The notes: a model not told the origin generated them from the letters alone. 25,334 nucleotides of DNA from an uncultured Succinivibrio sp. (GCA_900770725.1 CAAGLL010000047.1:1-25334), one strand, 5' to 3'. Counted from the first letter of the stretch, positions 7,669 to 15,990 are shown. Numbers and translations are program-made.

Positions 7669-8463
7669 TTAGAGCGGGCCTTCGCAGGTCGTGCCGATCA
7701 GCGAGCAGCTCTGCTCGATGATCCCGTTGAAGTCGCGCGTGAAGTTGCCCATATAGGCGTTGAGGCTTATGACGAGCACCACGATGCCGACGATCATCGA
7801 CACGGCAAAGCCCAATGAGAAGATGTTGAGCTGCGGGGCGGCGCGGGTCATGACGCCTAAGGTGAAGTTCACGACCAGCATGGTGCAGATGGCCGAGAGC
7901 GACATCGCCACCGCGCCCTGGAACATGAAGGCGCCGAAGGCGGCTATCGAGTAGAGGCCCCCGGGCGGGATGAAGCCCGCGCCCATCGGCATGGTCTCAA
8001 AGCTCAGTAGCAGCATACGGAAGAACGCCAGGTGCCCGTCGAGCGCGAAGAAGACCAGCGTGGTCAGGATCGTGAAGAACTGGCCCACCACCGGGGCGTT
8101 GGTGCCCGAGACCGGGTCTACGAGGGAGGCAAAGCCCAAGCCCGTCTGCATGGCCACCACCTGGCCTGCCATCGTGAAGATCTGCGCTAAAAGCTGCGTC
8201 ATGTAGCCTATGGCAAGGCCCTTTAGTACTTCCTGGAATATCGTGATGACGCCTGGCACCGAGAAGACATAGAGGCCCTCGGGGGGTGCTGGGATCGAGG
8301 GGAGCAGGCACACGGTGAAGGCCATCGCGAGCATGGCGCGGGCGAGCATCGGCACCGTGCTGCCTGAGATCACGAAGAACGTCGCCAGGAAGCCCGAGAT
8401 CCTGCAGAACGGGAAGATGAGCGCGGCGATGCCGCCTAGCGTGATCGGATCTAAGAAGTCCAT
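7669..8463 (-). CDS. fliR: Flagellar export gate protein FliR
   Basis: FliR joins FliP and FliQ in the membrane pore of the flagellar type III export gate. The protein is 264 residues, the usual length, with several long hydrophobic segments from the N-terminus (for example ITLGGIAALIFPFCRISGF) to near the C-terminus. Family-typical stretches include MAGQVVAMQTGLGFASLVDP and the following GTNAPVVGQF. The gene starts three bases after the fliQ stop, so translation is probably coupled. It is the last gene of the cluster. In many relatives flhB follows fliR directly; here the next gene is ppnN on the other strand. Confidence 0.96.
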   Translation of the reverse strand: MDFLDPITLGGIAALIFPFCRISGFLATFFVISGSTVPMLARAMLAMAFTVCLLPSIPAPPEGLYVFSVPGVITIFQEVLKGLAIGYMTQLLAQIFTMAGQVVAMQTGLGFASLVDPVSGTNAPVVGQFFTILTTLVFFALDGHLAFFRMLLLSFETMPMGAGFIPPGGLYSIAAFGAFMFQGAVAMSLSAICTMLVVNFTLGVMTRAAPQLNIFSLGFAVSMIVGIVVLVISLNAYMGNFTRDFNGIIEQSCSLIGTTCEGPL

Positions 8464-8466
8464 GCG

Positions 8467-8736
8467 CTACGCGATGACCTGCGGGATCTCGTCGATGAGC
8501 ATCCGAAAGAAGGACATCAGCTTCTCAAGCCCCCAGTGGGCGCCCACCATCAGCGCACCGACGGTCACGAGGAGCCTTGGCAGGAACGAGAGCGTCTGCT
8601 CGTTTATTGACGTCGCCGTCTGGAAGATCGAGACGATGAGGCCGACGATGAGCGAGGGGATGATCGAGGCTGCAACCAGGAGGGCCACGAGGCCCAGGGC
8701 CTGCCTTACGATGTCTACGAATACTTCAGGCTGCAT
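8467..8736 (-). CDS. fliQ: Flagellar export gate protein FliQ
   Basis: FliQ is a small two-helix membrane protein; several copies stack around FliP/FliR in the export gate. The protein is 89 residues, matching E. coli. Two hydrophobic hairpin segments are visible (about 15-38 and 52-70), joined by the conserved FQTATSINEQTLSFLP loop. The gene lies between fliP (10-base gap) and fliR (3-base gap), as in most flagellar clusters. Confidence 0.96.
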   Translation of the reverse strand: MQPEVFVDIVRQALGLVALLVAASIIPSLIVGLIVSIFQTATSINEQTLSFLPRLLVTVGALMVGAHWGLEKLMSFFRMLIDEIPQVIA

Positions 8737-8746
8737 TGCATGCCTC

Positions 8747-9583
8747 CTATGAAGGGACTCCCAGGCCGTAGCTCTGCACCAGCGTGCCTGTTATGAGCGT
8801 CCAGCCGTCCACGAGCACGAAGAGCATCAGCTTGAACGGCAGCGACACGATCATAGGCGAGAGCATCATCATGCCCATGGCCATCAGGATCGAGGCCACC
8901 ACGAGGTCGATGATGAGGAACGGCAGGAAGATCATGAAGCCTATCTGGAAGGCGGTCTTGAGCTCGGAGACCATGAAGGCCGGGATCACGACCCGCATCG
9001 GCAGCCCCTCGGGGGTGTCGGCCTTCTCGCCGGCGTAGTCGGCGAAGGCGTTGATGTCCGAGAGCCTGGTCTGCTCGACCATGAAGTGCTTGAGCGGCAC
9101 CTGGGCCTTCTCGAAGGCCTCGCGCGCCTGGATCTGATCGTTGATGTAGGGCTCGATGGCGTCCGTGTAGACCTGGTCGAACACCGGCGTCATGATGAAG
9201 AGCGTCAGGAAGAGCGAGATGCCGATGATGACCTGGTTTGAAGGCGAGGTCTGAAGTCCCATCGCCTGCCTTAAGATCGCCAGCACGATCACGATGCGCG
9301 TGAACGACGTCATCATGATGAGGATCGATGGCAGGAACGAGAGCAGCGTCATCAGCACCACGACCTGCAGCGAGACGCTGTAGTCGGAGGTGCCGTCGGG
9401 GTTGGTCTTGACCGTGAAGGCGCTGATGTTCAGGTCGGCGGCGTGGGCCGTGCACAAATAGAGCATGGCGCAGCTTGCGCTGAAGGCCAAAAGCGCGAGC
9501 GCGAGCGTGCGCGTAAGGCCGTGGAGCCTTGCGTGGAGCTCTGCGGCCCTCTCAAGCCCTGCCTGCGCCATCGCCTTCCCCAT
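8747..9583 (-). CDS. fliP: Flagellar export gate protein FliP
   Basis: FliP forms the pentameric core of the export gate pore. Conserved blocks are plain: VLMTLLSFLPSILIMMTSFTRIVIVLAILRQA, then GLQTSPSNQVIIGISLFLTLF, and near the end a hydrophobic hairpin with LMAMGMMMLSP. The N-terminus carries a cleavable-signal-like segment ending at CTAHAA. The start is uncertain. ATGs at 9592, 9583 and 9571 all overlap the end of fliO; I chose 9583 (278 residues), which has AGGA about eight bases upstream, but 9571 is nearly as good. The open frame upstream to 9661 lies within fliO and is probably not used. E. coli FliP is 245 residues. Confidence 0.93.
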   Translation of the reverse strand: MGKAMAQAGLERAAELHARLHGLTRTLALALLAFSASCAMLYLCTAHAADLNISAFTVKTNPDGTSDYSVSLQVVVLMTLLSFLPSILIMMTSFTRIVIVLAILRQAMGLQTSPSNQVIIGISLFLTLFIMTPVFDQVYTDAIEPYINDQIQAREAFEKAQVPLKHFMVEQTRLSDINAFADYAGEKADTPEGLPMRVVIPAFMVSELKTAFQIGFMIFLPFLIIDLVVASILMAMGMMMLSPMIVSLPFKLMLFVLVDGWTLITGTLVQSYGLGVPS

Positions 9584-9965
9584 TGCCGCCATCCTGGGCC
9601 TTGCGCTCTGCATTGAGCTTGCCCGCAAACTCCGTCCCGCCGTCGGGTCCCAAGTCTGCAAGCAGCGAGATGTTCTGCGCCGTGACGCCGACTATGAGCC
9701 TGCGGCCCGCGATCCTCACCTCGGCGATGCGCTCCTTGGGCCCCACCGGGATCTGGGAGAGCACGCGCGACTGCCCTCCCCCGCCCATGCGCACGCGCGT
9801 CTTCTTGACGATGTACGCGAGCACGAGGATGAACACGACGACGGCCATGGTCGAGAAGAGCCAGGACACGATCTGCCCTGTCCCGACTCCTGCCGTGCCC
9901 TGCGCGCCCTCGGCGGCGGCGCACAGCGGGAGCATGAGGCTTAGGAGTGCTGAAAGCTTTTTCAT
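9552..9965 (-). CDS. fliO: Flagellar biosynthesis protein FliO
   Basis: FliO is a membrane protein that assists assembly of the FliP ring. The protein is 137 residues. It has an N-terminal signal-like segment, a membrane helix at about 33-54 (VSWLFSTMAVVVFILVLAYIV) and then a cytoplasmic FliO domain with SQIPVGPKERIAEVRIAGRRLIVGVT, the typical core. The Gly/Asp-rich tail is not conserved. The start overlaps the fliN stop by four bases (ATGA) and the end overlaps fliP, showing tight translational coupling. Confidence 0.92.
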   Translation of the reverse strand: MKKLSALLSLMLPLCAAAEGAQGTAGVGTGQIVSWLFSTMAVVVFILVLAYIVKKTRVRMGGGGQSRVLSQIPVGPKERIAEVRIAGRRLIVGVTAQNISLLADLGPDGGTEFAGKLNAERKAQDGGNGEGDGAGRA

Positions 9966-10396
9966 TTGAGCTTCTTGATGCGCTCGACCTGGCTTATGAC
10001 GTCGGTGAGCCTGATGCCGAACTTGTCGTTGACCACCACGACCTCGCCGTGGGCGATGAGCGTGCCGTTGACCAGCACGTCGAGGGGCTCGCCTGCGAGC
10101 CTCTCAAGCTCGATGACCGAGCCCTGGTTGAGCTGCAGGAGGTTCCTGATGCTGATCTTGGCGTGGCCGACCTCCATGGTGATGGTGACCGGGATGTCCA
10201 TGATCGCGTCGAGCTTGCGCTTCTCCTCGCGCGACAGCGGGGCCTGGCTGCCGTTTGAGGCATCCTCCCCGAATGACTCCATCTCGGCCTTGGCCGGCTC
10301 GGAGGCGGTGGCGTCCGCCCCGCCTGCGGCATCGCCCGCCTGCTGGGCGTTGAGCGCGGCCGCCCATTCGTCGGCCAGTTTCTGATCGTCTGACAT
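9962..10396 (-). CDS. fliN: Flagellar motor switch protein FliN
   Basis: FliN forms the lower C ring of the motor switch and helps dock the FliH-FliI export complex. The protein is 144 residues. The SpoA/FliN domain spans about 60-142, with LDAIMDIPVTITMEVG, LLQLNQGSVIELERLAGEP and the closing NDKFGIRLTDVI. Residues 1-55 are an Ala/Gly/Asp-rich, probably disordered leader. It sits 13 bases after fliM and overlaps fliO by four bases. Confidence 0.97.
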   Translation of the reverse strand: MSDDQKLADEWAAALNAQQAGDAAGGADATASEPAKAEMESFGEDASNGSQAPLSREEKRKLDAIMDIPVTITMEVGHAKISIRNLLQLNQGSVIELERLAGEPLDVLVNGTLIAHGEVVVVNDKFGIRLTDVISQVERIKKLK

Positions 10397-10409
10397 ATGC
10401 CGTTAAACC

Positions 10410-11456
10410 TCAGTCGTCGTCGTATTCCTCAGCCTCTTCCTCGTCGTTGAGGTTGATGCTGTTGCCCTTGATGAAGGAGATCTCGCTCTTCATGCTCTTG
10501 GGCCTCTCGAGAACCTTGCTGATCTTGATGGCAAGGTGGTCGTTGCTGCGCCCGAGCTTGGCCCTGTAGCTCGGCAGATCCTCGACATAGACCAAAAGAT
10601 CGTCGGGCAGATCCACCGGGATGATGTCCCCGGGCTTGAAGTTCATGATCTCATCGAGGGTCACCTGGCGGTCGAGGAGCTTGACGCGCATGTCCACGGG
10701 GACGTCCATGACCTCCTCGCGCAGCGCGCGGTTCCACCTCACGTCGGTGTCGCCCTTGTCCGACTGGACGCCGGCGTCGAGCAGCTCTCGTATAGGCTCG
10801 ATCATCGAGTAGGGGAAGCAGATGTGCAGATCGCCGCCGCCGCCGTCCAGGTCGATGTGGAACTTGTTGACCACGAGCACCTCGGAGGGGCTGACGATGT
10901 TGGCCATCGAAGGATTGACCTCGGAGTCCAGGTACTCGAACTCGACGTCCATCACCGGGGCCCAGGCCTCCTTGTAGTCCTCGAAGACCATCTTGAGGAC
11001 CTTCTGGATGATGCGCCTCTCGGTGGGGGTGAACTCGCGGCCCTCGATCTTGGTGCGGAAGCGCCCCTCGCCCCCGAAGAAGTTCTCCACGAGGATGAAG
11101 ACGAGCCTGGCCTCCAAGGTGACGAGCGCCGTGCCCTTCAGGGGGCGGAAGCGGACCATGTTCAGCGAGGTCGGCACGTACAGCGCCTGCACGTACTCGC
11201 TGAACTTCATCATCTGCACGCCGCTCCAGGTGACCTCGGCGGAGTGCCTCAACATGTTGAAGAGGCTGATGCGCATGTGGCGGGCGAAGCGCTCGTCCAC
11301 GAGCTCGAGCGTCGGCATGCGGCCGCGGACGATCCTCTCCTGCGAGCCGAAGTCGAACGGCTTGATGCCGCTGTCGTCCTGCGGCTTTTCGGGCTCGACG
11401 TCGTCGGCCCCGTGCAGCAGGGCGTCAATCTCATCCTGGGTTAGGAACTCGGTCAT
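10410..11456 (-). CDS. fliM: Flagellar motor switch protein FliM
   Basis: FliM links FliG and FliN in the C ring and binds phosphorylated CheY to reverse rotation. The protein is 348 residues (E. coli 334). The N-terminal CheY-binding motif LTQDEIDALL is at 5-14. The middle domain begins with LELVDERFARHMRISLFNMLR and includes FFGGEGR. The C-terminal SpoA domain has LDRQVTLDEIMNFKPGDIIPVDLPD. The last dozen residues form an acidic tail (DEEEAEEYDDD) not found in E. coli. An intact CheY site implies a chemotaxis system elsewhere in the genome. Confidence 0.98.
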   Translation of the reverse strand: MTEFLTQDEIDALLHGADDVEPEKPQDDSGIKPFDFGSQERIVRGRMPTLELVDERFARHMRISLFNMLRHSAEVTWSGVQMMKFSEYVQALYVPTSLNMVRFRPLKGTALVTLEARLVFILVENFFGGEGRFRTKIEGREFTPTERRIIQKVLKMVFEDYKEAWAPVMDVEFEYLDSEVNPSMANIVSPSEVLVVNKFHIDLDGGGGDLHICFPYSMIEPIRELLDAGVQSDKGDTDVRWNRALREEVMDVPVDMRVKLLDRQVTLDEIMNFKPGDIIPVDLPDDLLVYVEDLPSYRAKLGRSNDHLAIKISKVLERPKSMKSEISFIKGNSINLNDEEEAEEYDDD

Positions 11457-11468
11457 GCCATCCCCTCG

Positions 11469-12014
11469 TCACTGCATCACGAATCCCGTGATCAGCACCT
11501 GCTCGATGACGGGCGAGCCCGCCACCTCGGACATCTTGCCGCGCAGCGCGTCGAGCAGCTCGATCTTGAGCCGCTCGCGCCCCGAGGGCATGAGCAGCCC
11601 GTTGTAGCTCTGCTTGGAGAGGACCCCAAGCGTGGTGCTGTTGAGGAGCGCCAGATGCTTTTTGGCGAGCTTCTCGTTGGCCGGGCCGGCCACCACCGGC
11701 ACCACCTCGATCTGGGCCGTGTGCGCCCTGCCGCCGAAGTCCAGGTTGAAGGTGAATGGCTGGTCGAAGGAAATGTAGATGTCGCGCGTGCGCTCGGCCT
11801 CGGCAGCCTTCTTGGCCGCCTGCTGCGCTGCGATCTCCTCGGGGGTGGGCCCCTTGGGCTCGAAAGGCGGCAGCTTCATGAACCAGGCCGCGCCTACATA
11901 GCCGCCGGCGAGGATGCATAAAAGCAGGATCGTGACCAGCGCGAGCCTCACAAGCCGCTTGCCGCGCTTGGGGGTCGCAAGCTCGTCGCCTGACTGGCTG
12001 TCGTTCTTAGCCAT
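11469..12014 (-). CDS. fliL: Flagellar basal body protein FliL
   Basis: FliL is an inner-membrane protein that associates with the stator and supports torque. The protein is 181 residues. After a short basic cytoplasmic start there is one membrane helix at about 23-45, then an Ala/Glu linker and a periplasmic domain with DQPFTFNLDF and a C-terminus ITGFVMQ typical of the family. AGGAGAG lies just upstream of the ATG. It is the first gene after the 106-base gap that separates it from fliK and is followed by fliM after 12 bases. Confidence 0.95.
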   Translation of the reverse strand: MAKNDSQSGDELATPKRGKRLVRLALVTILLLCILAGGYVGAAWFMKLPPFEPKGPTPEEIAAQQAAKKAAEAERTRDIYISFDQPFTFNLDFGGRAHTAQIEVVPVVAGPANEKLAKKHLALLNSTTLGVLSKQSYNGLLMPSGRERLKIELLDALRGKMSEVAGSPVIEQVLITGFVMQ

Positions 12015-12038
12015 TGCTCTCTCCTATCGTTATTTGCC

Positions 12039-12067
12039 ATTGTAATGCATGCGCTTGTTTTTTTTAA
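12039..12067 (-). promoter_or_regulatory. Candidate sigma-70 promoter for fliL
   Basis: Read leftward, TTAAAA (12062-12067, four of six) is followed after exactly 17 bases by TACAAT (12039-12044, five of six). The predicted start lies about 18 bases before the fliL ATG. An A-tract overlaps the -35. It may provide basal or separate expression of fliLMNOPQR. Tentative. Confidence 0.35.
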
Positions 12068-12098
12068 TGGATCCAAAAGGATCTGCGCATATTGAGGC

Positions 12099-12118
12099 TG
12101 CGGGGCCTGGGCCCCGCA
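12099..12118 (-). terminator. GC hairpin just after the fliK stop
   Basis: TGCGGGGC (12099-12106) and GCCCCGCA (12111-12118) form a perfect 8-bp stem with a 4-base loop, starting three bases after the fliK stop codon. No U-tract follows on the leftward strand. It may therefore be an mRNA-stabilising or attenuating hairpin between fliK and fliL rather than a full terminator. A smaller stem (GATCC AAAA GGATC) lies at 12070-12083. Confidence 0.45.
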
Positions 12119-12120
12119 AT

Positions 12121-13968
12121 TCACGCAAAGAGGCTCAAGCCGTCCTCCAGCGACAAGCCTTGATCTGTCTCAGGCGCCAGCGTTTCGTCATCCGCGCCCG
12201 CCATGCCGCTCCCAGCAAAGAGCGTGCCGCTGCGGCCTAGGGAGCCCTCGCTGCCCTGGCCTTGGCCCTGGCCGCCCTCGCGGCCCTGCCATGCGCCCTG
12301 GCCTGAGCTCCCATCCTGCGCCAGCGAGCCCTGATCGCCGCCTTCAAGCTCGGCCTGCGCGAAGATCCCGTTGCGCAAGAGCCCCTCGCGCAGCGCGTCC
12401 ATGCCTTGGGCTAGGATCCCGCGGGCCTGGGAGGAGCTTGCCGAGATCCCGATCCTCACCGCGTCGCCGTCGTCGGTCGAATCGATCTTGATCTGCATGC
12501 TGCCCAGGCCCTCGGGGTTGAGCTCGAACTTGAAGCTCTTGAGGTTGCGCGAGGACATCGCCATGACTGCCTCGGTGAGCTTCTCGGCGTTGCGCTTGAC
12601 GTCAGAGGAGAGCGAGAGCATCGCGTCGCGCAGATCCTGCCCGTCCAGGGCCTCGCGCGAGGCGATGCGCGACTGCGAGAGCGGCGAGACTCCTGCATCG
12701 CCAGAGGCTGCGGCGAAGGCGCCGCCTGAAGGAGCGGCCTGGGTTCCCTGCGACAGCGTCGCACGCGGATCCTGCTCCGCCTCATTGCCACTGCCAGGCG
12801 CCGCGCCTGGCAGCGCGCGGCCAGAGAGCGCGTTGATAGAGCCTGATGCATCGGCTGCGCCCTCTGCCTCGGCGCCATCCTCTCCGCCCTTGACGCCCTG
12901 GCGGAGCACCGCGAGCGCCCCGTCGACGCCATCCTGCGCGGAGCCTTCAGAGTCCTGGCCGCCCTCCTCGGCCTCGGACGACTGCCCGTCCTGGCCTTGG
13001 AAGAGCTCGTCTGCGGCCTTCACGCTGTCGGCGATGCTCGAAAGCTCGTCGGCGACCTCCTGCGCGTCCTGGGATTGCACCGCATCCTGGCTCTGCGACA
13101 CCGTGACCTTGGTGACCCCGGCATCCTCAAAGAGCTCGCCCAAGGCGGCGCTGTTCTCGGAGACCGGGCTTGCCTGCACGGGATCCTTCGACGCCGCGGC
13201 GCCTGCCGCCGCCTTGAGCTCATCGGAGGAGATGCTGATCTCCTGCCCCTCGCCGCCCTGCAAGGACTTCAAAGAGCCCTGCGCGGCATCGATGGTTGAA
13301 CTTGAGGCCTGGGCCCTGGCCGCCTGATTGCCATCGGAGGCTCCATCCTCAATGAGGGGATCCGCATCCCCTGCCACGTCAATGAGGCCGTCCAAGGCCG
13401 GATCCTCCGCCGCCTGCGCATCCGCATCAGGCGTTGCATCCGACGGGGCCTTGGGCGCCGCAGCTGCCGCGCCCTGGGCCGCCTGGGGATCCGGGGCCTC
13501 CTGCGCCCTTGCGCCATCATCTGGCGCAGCCTTGGCATCCTCAGCATGGTCCTGGACTTTGGCCGCCTCAGCGCCCTGGGATCTTCCATCCACGGACTCT
13601 TGCGCATCGCCGCTGCGGCGCGTCTGGGCATCATCCGCAGGCTTTGCCTGAGCTTTCTTTGAAACGGCCTCCTGCGGGGCCTTGGCAGATGCGCCGCCCT
13701 GCCTTGAGCCGAGCAGATCCTGCACTGGGGATTTTGAGGAGTCCTTCCTCCTCTGGGTGGTCTTGCTTGCCACATTGGCAAAGCCGGTCCTGCCGCTGCG
13801 CACGGCATCCTGCGAAAGCGCCCCGCCGATGCCGCTTGATCCGTCCTGCGAGATCTGCCCCAGCAGCAGCGCAAAGTCTGCTCCAAACGAACCGCCGGAG
13901 AGCGAATTGATGCCGCTTGCGGCAAGATCCGCGTTTGCGCCTGAATTGAGCGCGCCTACCTGGTTCAT
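12121..13968 (-). CDS. fliK: Flagellar hook-length control protein FliK
   Basis: FliK is exported as a molecular ruler and switches export from hook to filament substrates. The C-terminal Flg_hook domain is clear at about 464-544, with the core FKFELNPEGLGSMQIKI matching the family pattern (L-x-P-x-x-LG-x-hydrophobic). The rest, residues 1-460, is Ala/Asp/Gln/Ser-rich low complexity, as expected for a ruler. At 615 residues it is far longer than E. coli or Salmonella FliK (about 375-405). The start at 13968 has AGGAG eight bases upstream; a TTG at 13986 is in frame but overlaps that site. A sigma-54-type promoter lies about 100 bases upstream. Confidence 0.93.
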   Translation of the reverse strand: MNQVGALNSGANADLAASGINSLSGGSFGADFALLLGQISQDGSSGIGGALSQDAVRSGRTGFANVASKTTQRRKDSSKSPVQDLLGSRQGGASAKAPQEAVSKKAQAKPADDAQTRRSGDAQESVDGRSQGAEAAKVQDHAEDAKAAPDDGARAQEAPDPQAAQGAAAAAPKAPSDATPDADAQAAEDPALDGLIDVAGDADPLIEDGASDGNQAARAQASSSTIDAAQGSLKSLQGGEGQEISISSDELKAAAGAAASKDPVQASPVSENSAALGELFEDAGVTKVTVSQSQDAVQSQDAQEVADELSSIADSVKAADELFQGQDGQSSEAEEGGQDSEGSAQDGVDGALAVLRQGVKGGEDGAEAEGAADASGSINALSGRALPGAAPGSGNEAEQDPRATLSQGTQAAPSGGAFAAASGDAGVSPLSQSRIASREALDGQDLRDAMLSLSSDVKRNAEKLTEAVMAMSSRNLKSFKFELNPEGLGSMQIKIDSTDDGDAVRIGISASSSQARGILAQGMDALREGLLRNGIFAQAELEGGDQGSLAQDGSSGQGAWQGREGGQGQGQGSEGSLGRSGTLFAGSGMAGADDETLAPETDQGLSLEDGLSLFA

Positions 13969-14064
13969 GACGATTTCTCCTGACAAGGCTTTGTATTATC
14001 TGATTTTGCTTGCGGCACCCAAGCTTTGCTGCGCCTGGTTGCCGCGGCCTTTGCCGGGGATGAT

Positions 14065-14079
14065 GCAATTTGCTTGCCA
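14065..14079 (-). promoter_or_regulatory. Sigma-54 (-24/-12) promoter for fliK
   Basis: Read leftward, TGGCAAGCAAATTGC followed by A matches the RpoN consensus TGGCACG-N4-TTGC(A/T) with a single mismatch and exact GG-N10-GC spacing. It sits directly after the fliJ stop, and transcription would start about 85 bases before fliK. In Vibrio, fliK and downstream genes are known to be RpoN-dependent. Confidence 0.72.
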
Positions 14080-14085
14080 GATTGC

Positions 14086-14544
14086 TCAGCTATTCTTGCG
14101 CTCGAGCATGATCCTCGCCATCTTCGCCGACACGGTGTCGTCGGCGAGCTTGGCCTCATCGCGCGCCTCCTCAGCCTGGCGCTTCTTGCGGTGGGATTCA
14201 AGCAGGGATTCGATGATCTTGCGGCTCTGGCGGGCCTTGACGAAGGCAACCCGGCACTGCTCGGAGCGCTGCCTTAGGCCTTCGAGCACGGCCCTCTGGC
14301 GCTTTGCGGCGTCATCTAAGCGGGAGATGAAGTCCTCGTAGGCTAAGTACTGGTTCATGGAGAGGACGGAGGCGGACTTCTTTGCCATCTCGTCCACGTA
14401 GAGGGCGCGGAATTGGGCGAGCTTTTCTATCTGCGCCTCGCAGGTGGAGACAGCCGCGAGGGACTCGCTCCATTTTGCCTGGGCGGCGTCCTCGGCCTTC
14501 TGGCGCAGCTCGAGCACGCGCTCCAAGCCCTTGTCGGAGGCCAT
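14086..14544 (-). CDS. fliJ: Flagellar export chaperone FliJ
   Basis: FliJ is a coiled-coil stalk protein that inserts into the FliI hexamer and couples it to the FlhA gate. The protein is 152 residues (E. coli 147). It is almost entirely helical and rich in Glu, Lys, Arg, Gln and Ala, opening with LERVLELRQKAEDAAQ, the usual FliJ start. It begins three bases after the fliI stop and is the last gene before the fliK promoter. Identification rests on length, composition and position as much as on motifs. Confidence 0.9.
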   Translation of the reverse strand: MASDKGLERVLELRQKAEDAAQAKWSESLAAVSTCEAQIEKLAQFRALYVDEMAKKSASVLSMNQYLAYEDFISRLDDAAKRQRAVLEGLRQRSEQCRVAFVKARQSRKIIESLLESHRKKRQAEEARDEAKLADDTVSAKMARIMLERKNS

Positions 14545-14547
14545 TTA

Positions 14548-15990
14548 TCACCTCACGCGCTGGAAGGCGCCCTGGCCCTGGGGGCGCTGGGCCGCAGGCG
14601 CCCTCGCGCCGCCCTGCTGCGCCTGCTGCTGGGCCTTGAGCGCTTCAGTGCGCTTCTGGGCGTCGCCGATTAACACCAGCGCGACCTTCTTCATGTCCTC
14701 GACGCTCTTGGCGTAGGGGATCACCTCGCGGAAGTCCTGCTGGGTGAACTCGTCGATGTAGGGCTTGATCATGATCGCCTGATCGATGCGCGGATCGGAG
14801 CCCTTCTGGTAGGCGCCGATCTGGATGAGCTCGCGGCTCTCGTTGTACTGGGCGACGCACTGCCTGATGGTGCGGGCCATCACCAGGTGCTCCTGGGTGA
14901 CCACGGCCGGCATCACGCGGCTTATCGACTTCTCGACGTCGATGGCCGGGTAGTGGCCGGCGTCGGCGAGCGCGCGGGAGAGCACGATGTGCCCGTCGAG
15001 GATGGCGCGGGCGGAGTCGGCGATGGGATCCTGGAGATCGTCGCCTTCGACGAGCACCGTGAAGAAAGCGGTGATCGAACCCTGCCCCTCGCCGCCGTTG
15101 CCGGCGCGCTCGACGAGCGCCGGGAGCCTGGCGAACACCGAAGGCGGGTAGCCCTTGGTCGCAGGAGGCTCGCCCACGGCCAGGGCGATCTCGCGCTGGG
15201 CCATCGCGTAGCGGGTGAGCGAGTCCACGAGCAACAGCACGCTCTTGCCCTGGTCGCGGAAGTACTCGGCGATCGAGAGCGTGGTCTCGCAGCCCTTCAG
15301 GCGCATGAGCGGGGAGGCGTCGGCCGGGGCGGCCACGACCACGCTGCGCGCGCGGCCCTCGGCCCCCAGGATGTCGTCGATGAACTCGCGCACCTCGCGC
15401 CCGCGCTCGCCGATGAGCCCCACGACCACGACGTCGGCGCTGGTGCCGCGGGTCATCATGCCCAGCAGCACCGACTTGCCGACGCCCGAGCCTGCGAACA
15501 GCCCCATGCGCTGGCCCTTGCCGATGGTGAGCAGCGCGTTGATGGCGCGCACGCCGACGTCAAGCGGCTCCTTGATGGGGCGGCGGGCCATCGGGTTGAC
15601 TTTGCGCCTGCGGTAGCGCGGGCCGCGCCTTGAGCCCAATGGCCCCAGTCCGTCGATGGGGTTGCCGATGCCGTCCACCACGCGCCCCAGCAGGTGGTCG
15701 CCGTAGGGGAAGTCGTCGCCGCTTACGTCCGGAGTCACCGGATCGCCGCTTTCGACGCCTGCGATCTCCTCGGTCGGCATCAGGAAGGTGGTCTTGCCCG
15801 AGAAGCCCACCACCTCGGCGCGCATCGGACCGTCGGCGGTATCGATGCGGCAGCGCGTGCCCACCGGCACGCGGATCCCGGTGCACTCGAGCGTAAGCCC
15901 GACCACGCGGGTGAGCACGCCGGAGACGGACGGGGCCTTCTCCTTGGCGGGGATGTCGATGGATTCGAGGCGCGAGAGCAGGCGGTTCAT
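14548..15990 (-). CDS. fliI: Flagellum-specific export ATPase FliI
   Basis: FliI is the hexameric F1-beta-like ATPase that powers unfolding and delivery of export substrates. The protein is 480 residues (E. coli 457). Walker A is at 164-172 (FAGSGVGKS), followed by GLIGERGREV at 191-200, the Walker B strand LLLVDSLTRYAMAQRE and GEPPATKGYPPSVFARLP. The N-terminal barrel includes GVLTRVVGL. The C-terminus carries a Gln/Ala/Pro-rich tail of about 20 residues that E. coli lacks. It overlaps the fliH stop by four bases. Confidence 0.98.
   Translation of the reverse strand: MNRLLSRLESIDIPAKEKAPSVSGVLTRVVGLTLECTGIRVPVGTRCRIDTADGPMRAEVVGFSGKTTFLMPTEEIAGVESGDPVTPDVSGDDFPYGDHLLGRVVDGIGNPIDGLGPLGSRRGPRYRRRKVNPMARRPIKEPLDVGVRAINALLTIGKGQRMGLFAGSGVGKSVLLGMMTRGTSADVVVVGLIGERGREVREFIDDILGAEGRARSVVVAAPADASPLMRLKGCETTLSIAEYFRDQGKSVLLLVDSLTRYAMAQREIALAVGEPPATKGYPPSVFARLPALVERAGNGGEGQGSITAFFTVLVEGDDLQDPIADSARAILDGHIVLSRALADAGHYPAIDVEKSISRVMPAVVTQEHLVMARTIRQCVAQYNESRELIQIGAYQKGSDPRIDQAIMIKPYIDEFTQQDFREVIPYAKSVEDMKKVALVLIGDAQKRTEALKAQQQAQQGGARAPAAQRPQGQGAFQRVR

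Noticed and set aside
10536..11444. 302-codon plus-strand open frame opposite fliM
   Set aside because: FliM is unambiguous on the minus strand; this frame is its complement.
12070..12083. GATCC-AAAA-GGATC stem next to a T-run, as a rightward terminator
   Set aside because: The T-run precedes the stem on the plus strand and there is no rightward gene to terminate; the stem is only five bases.
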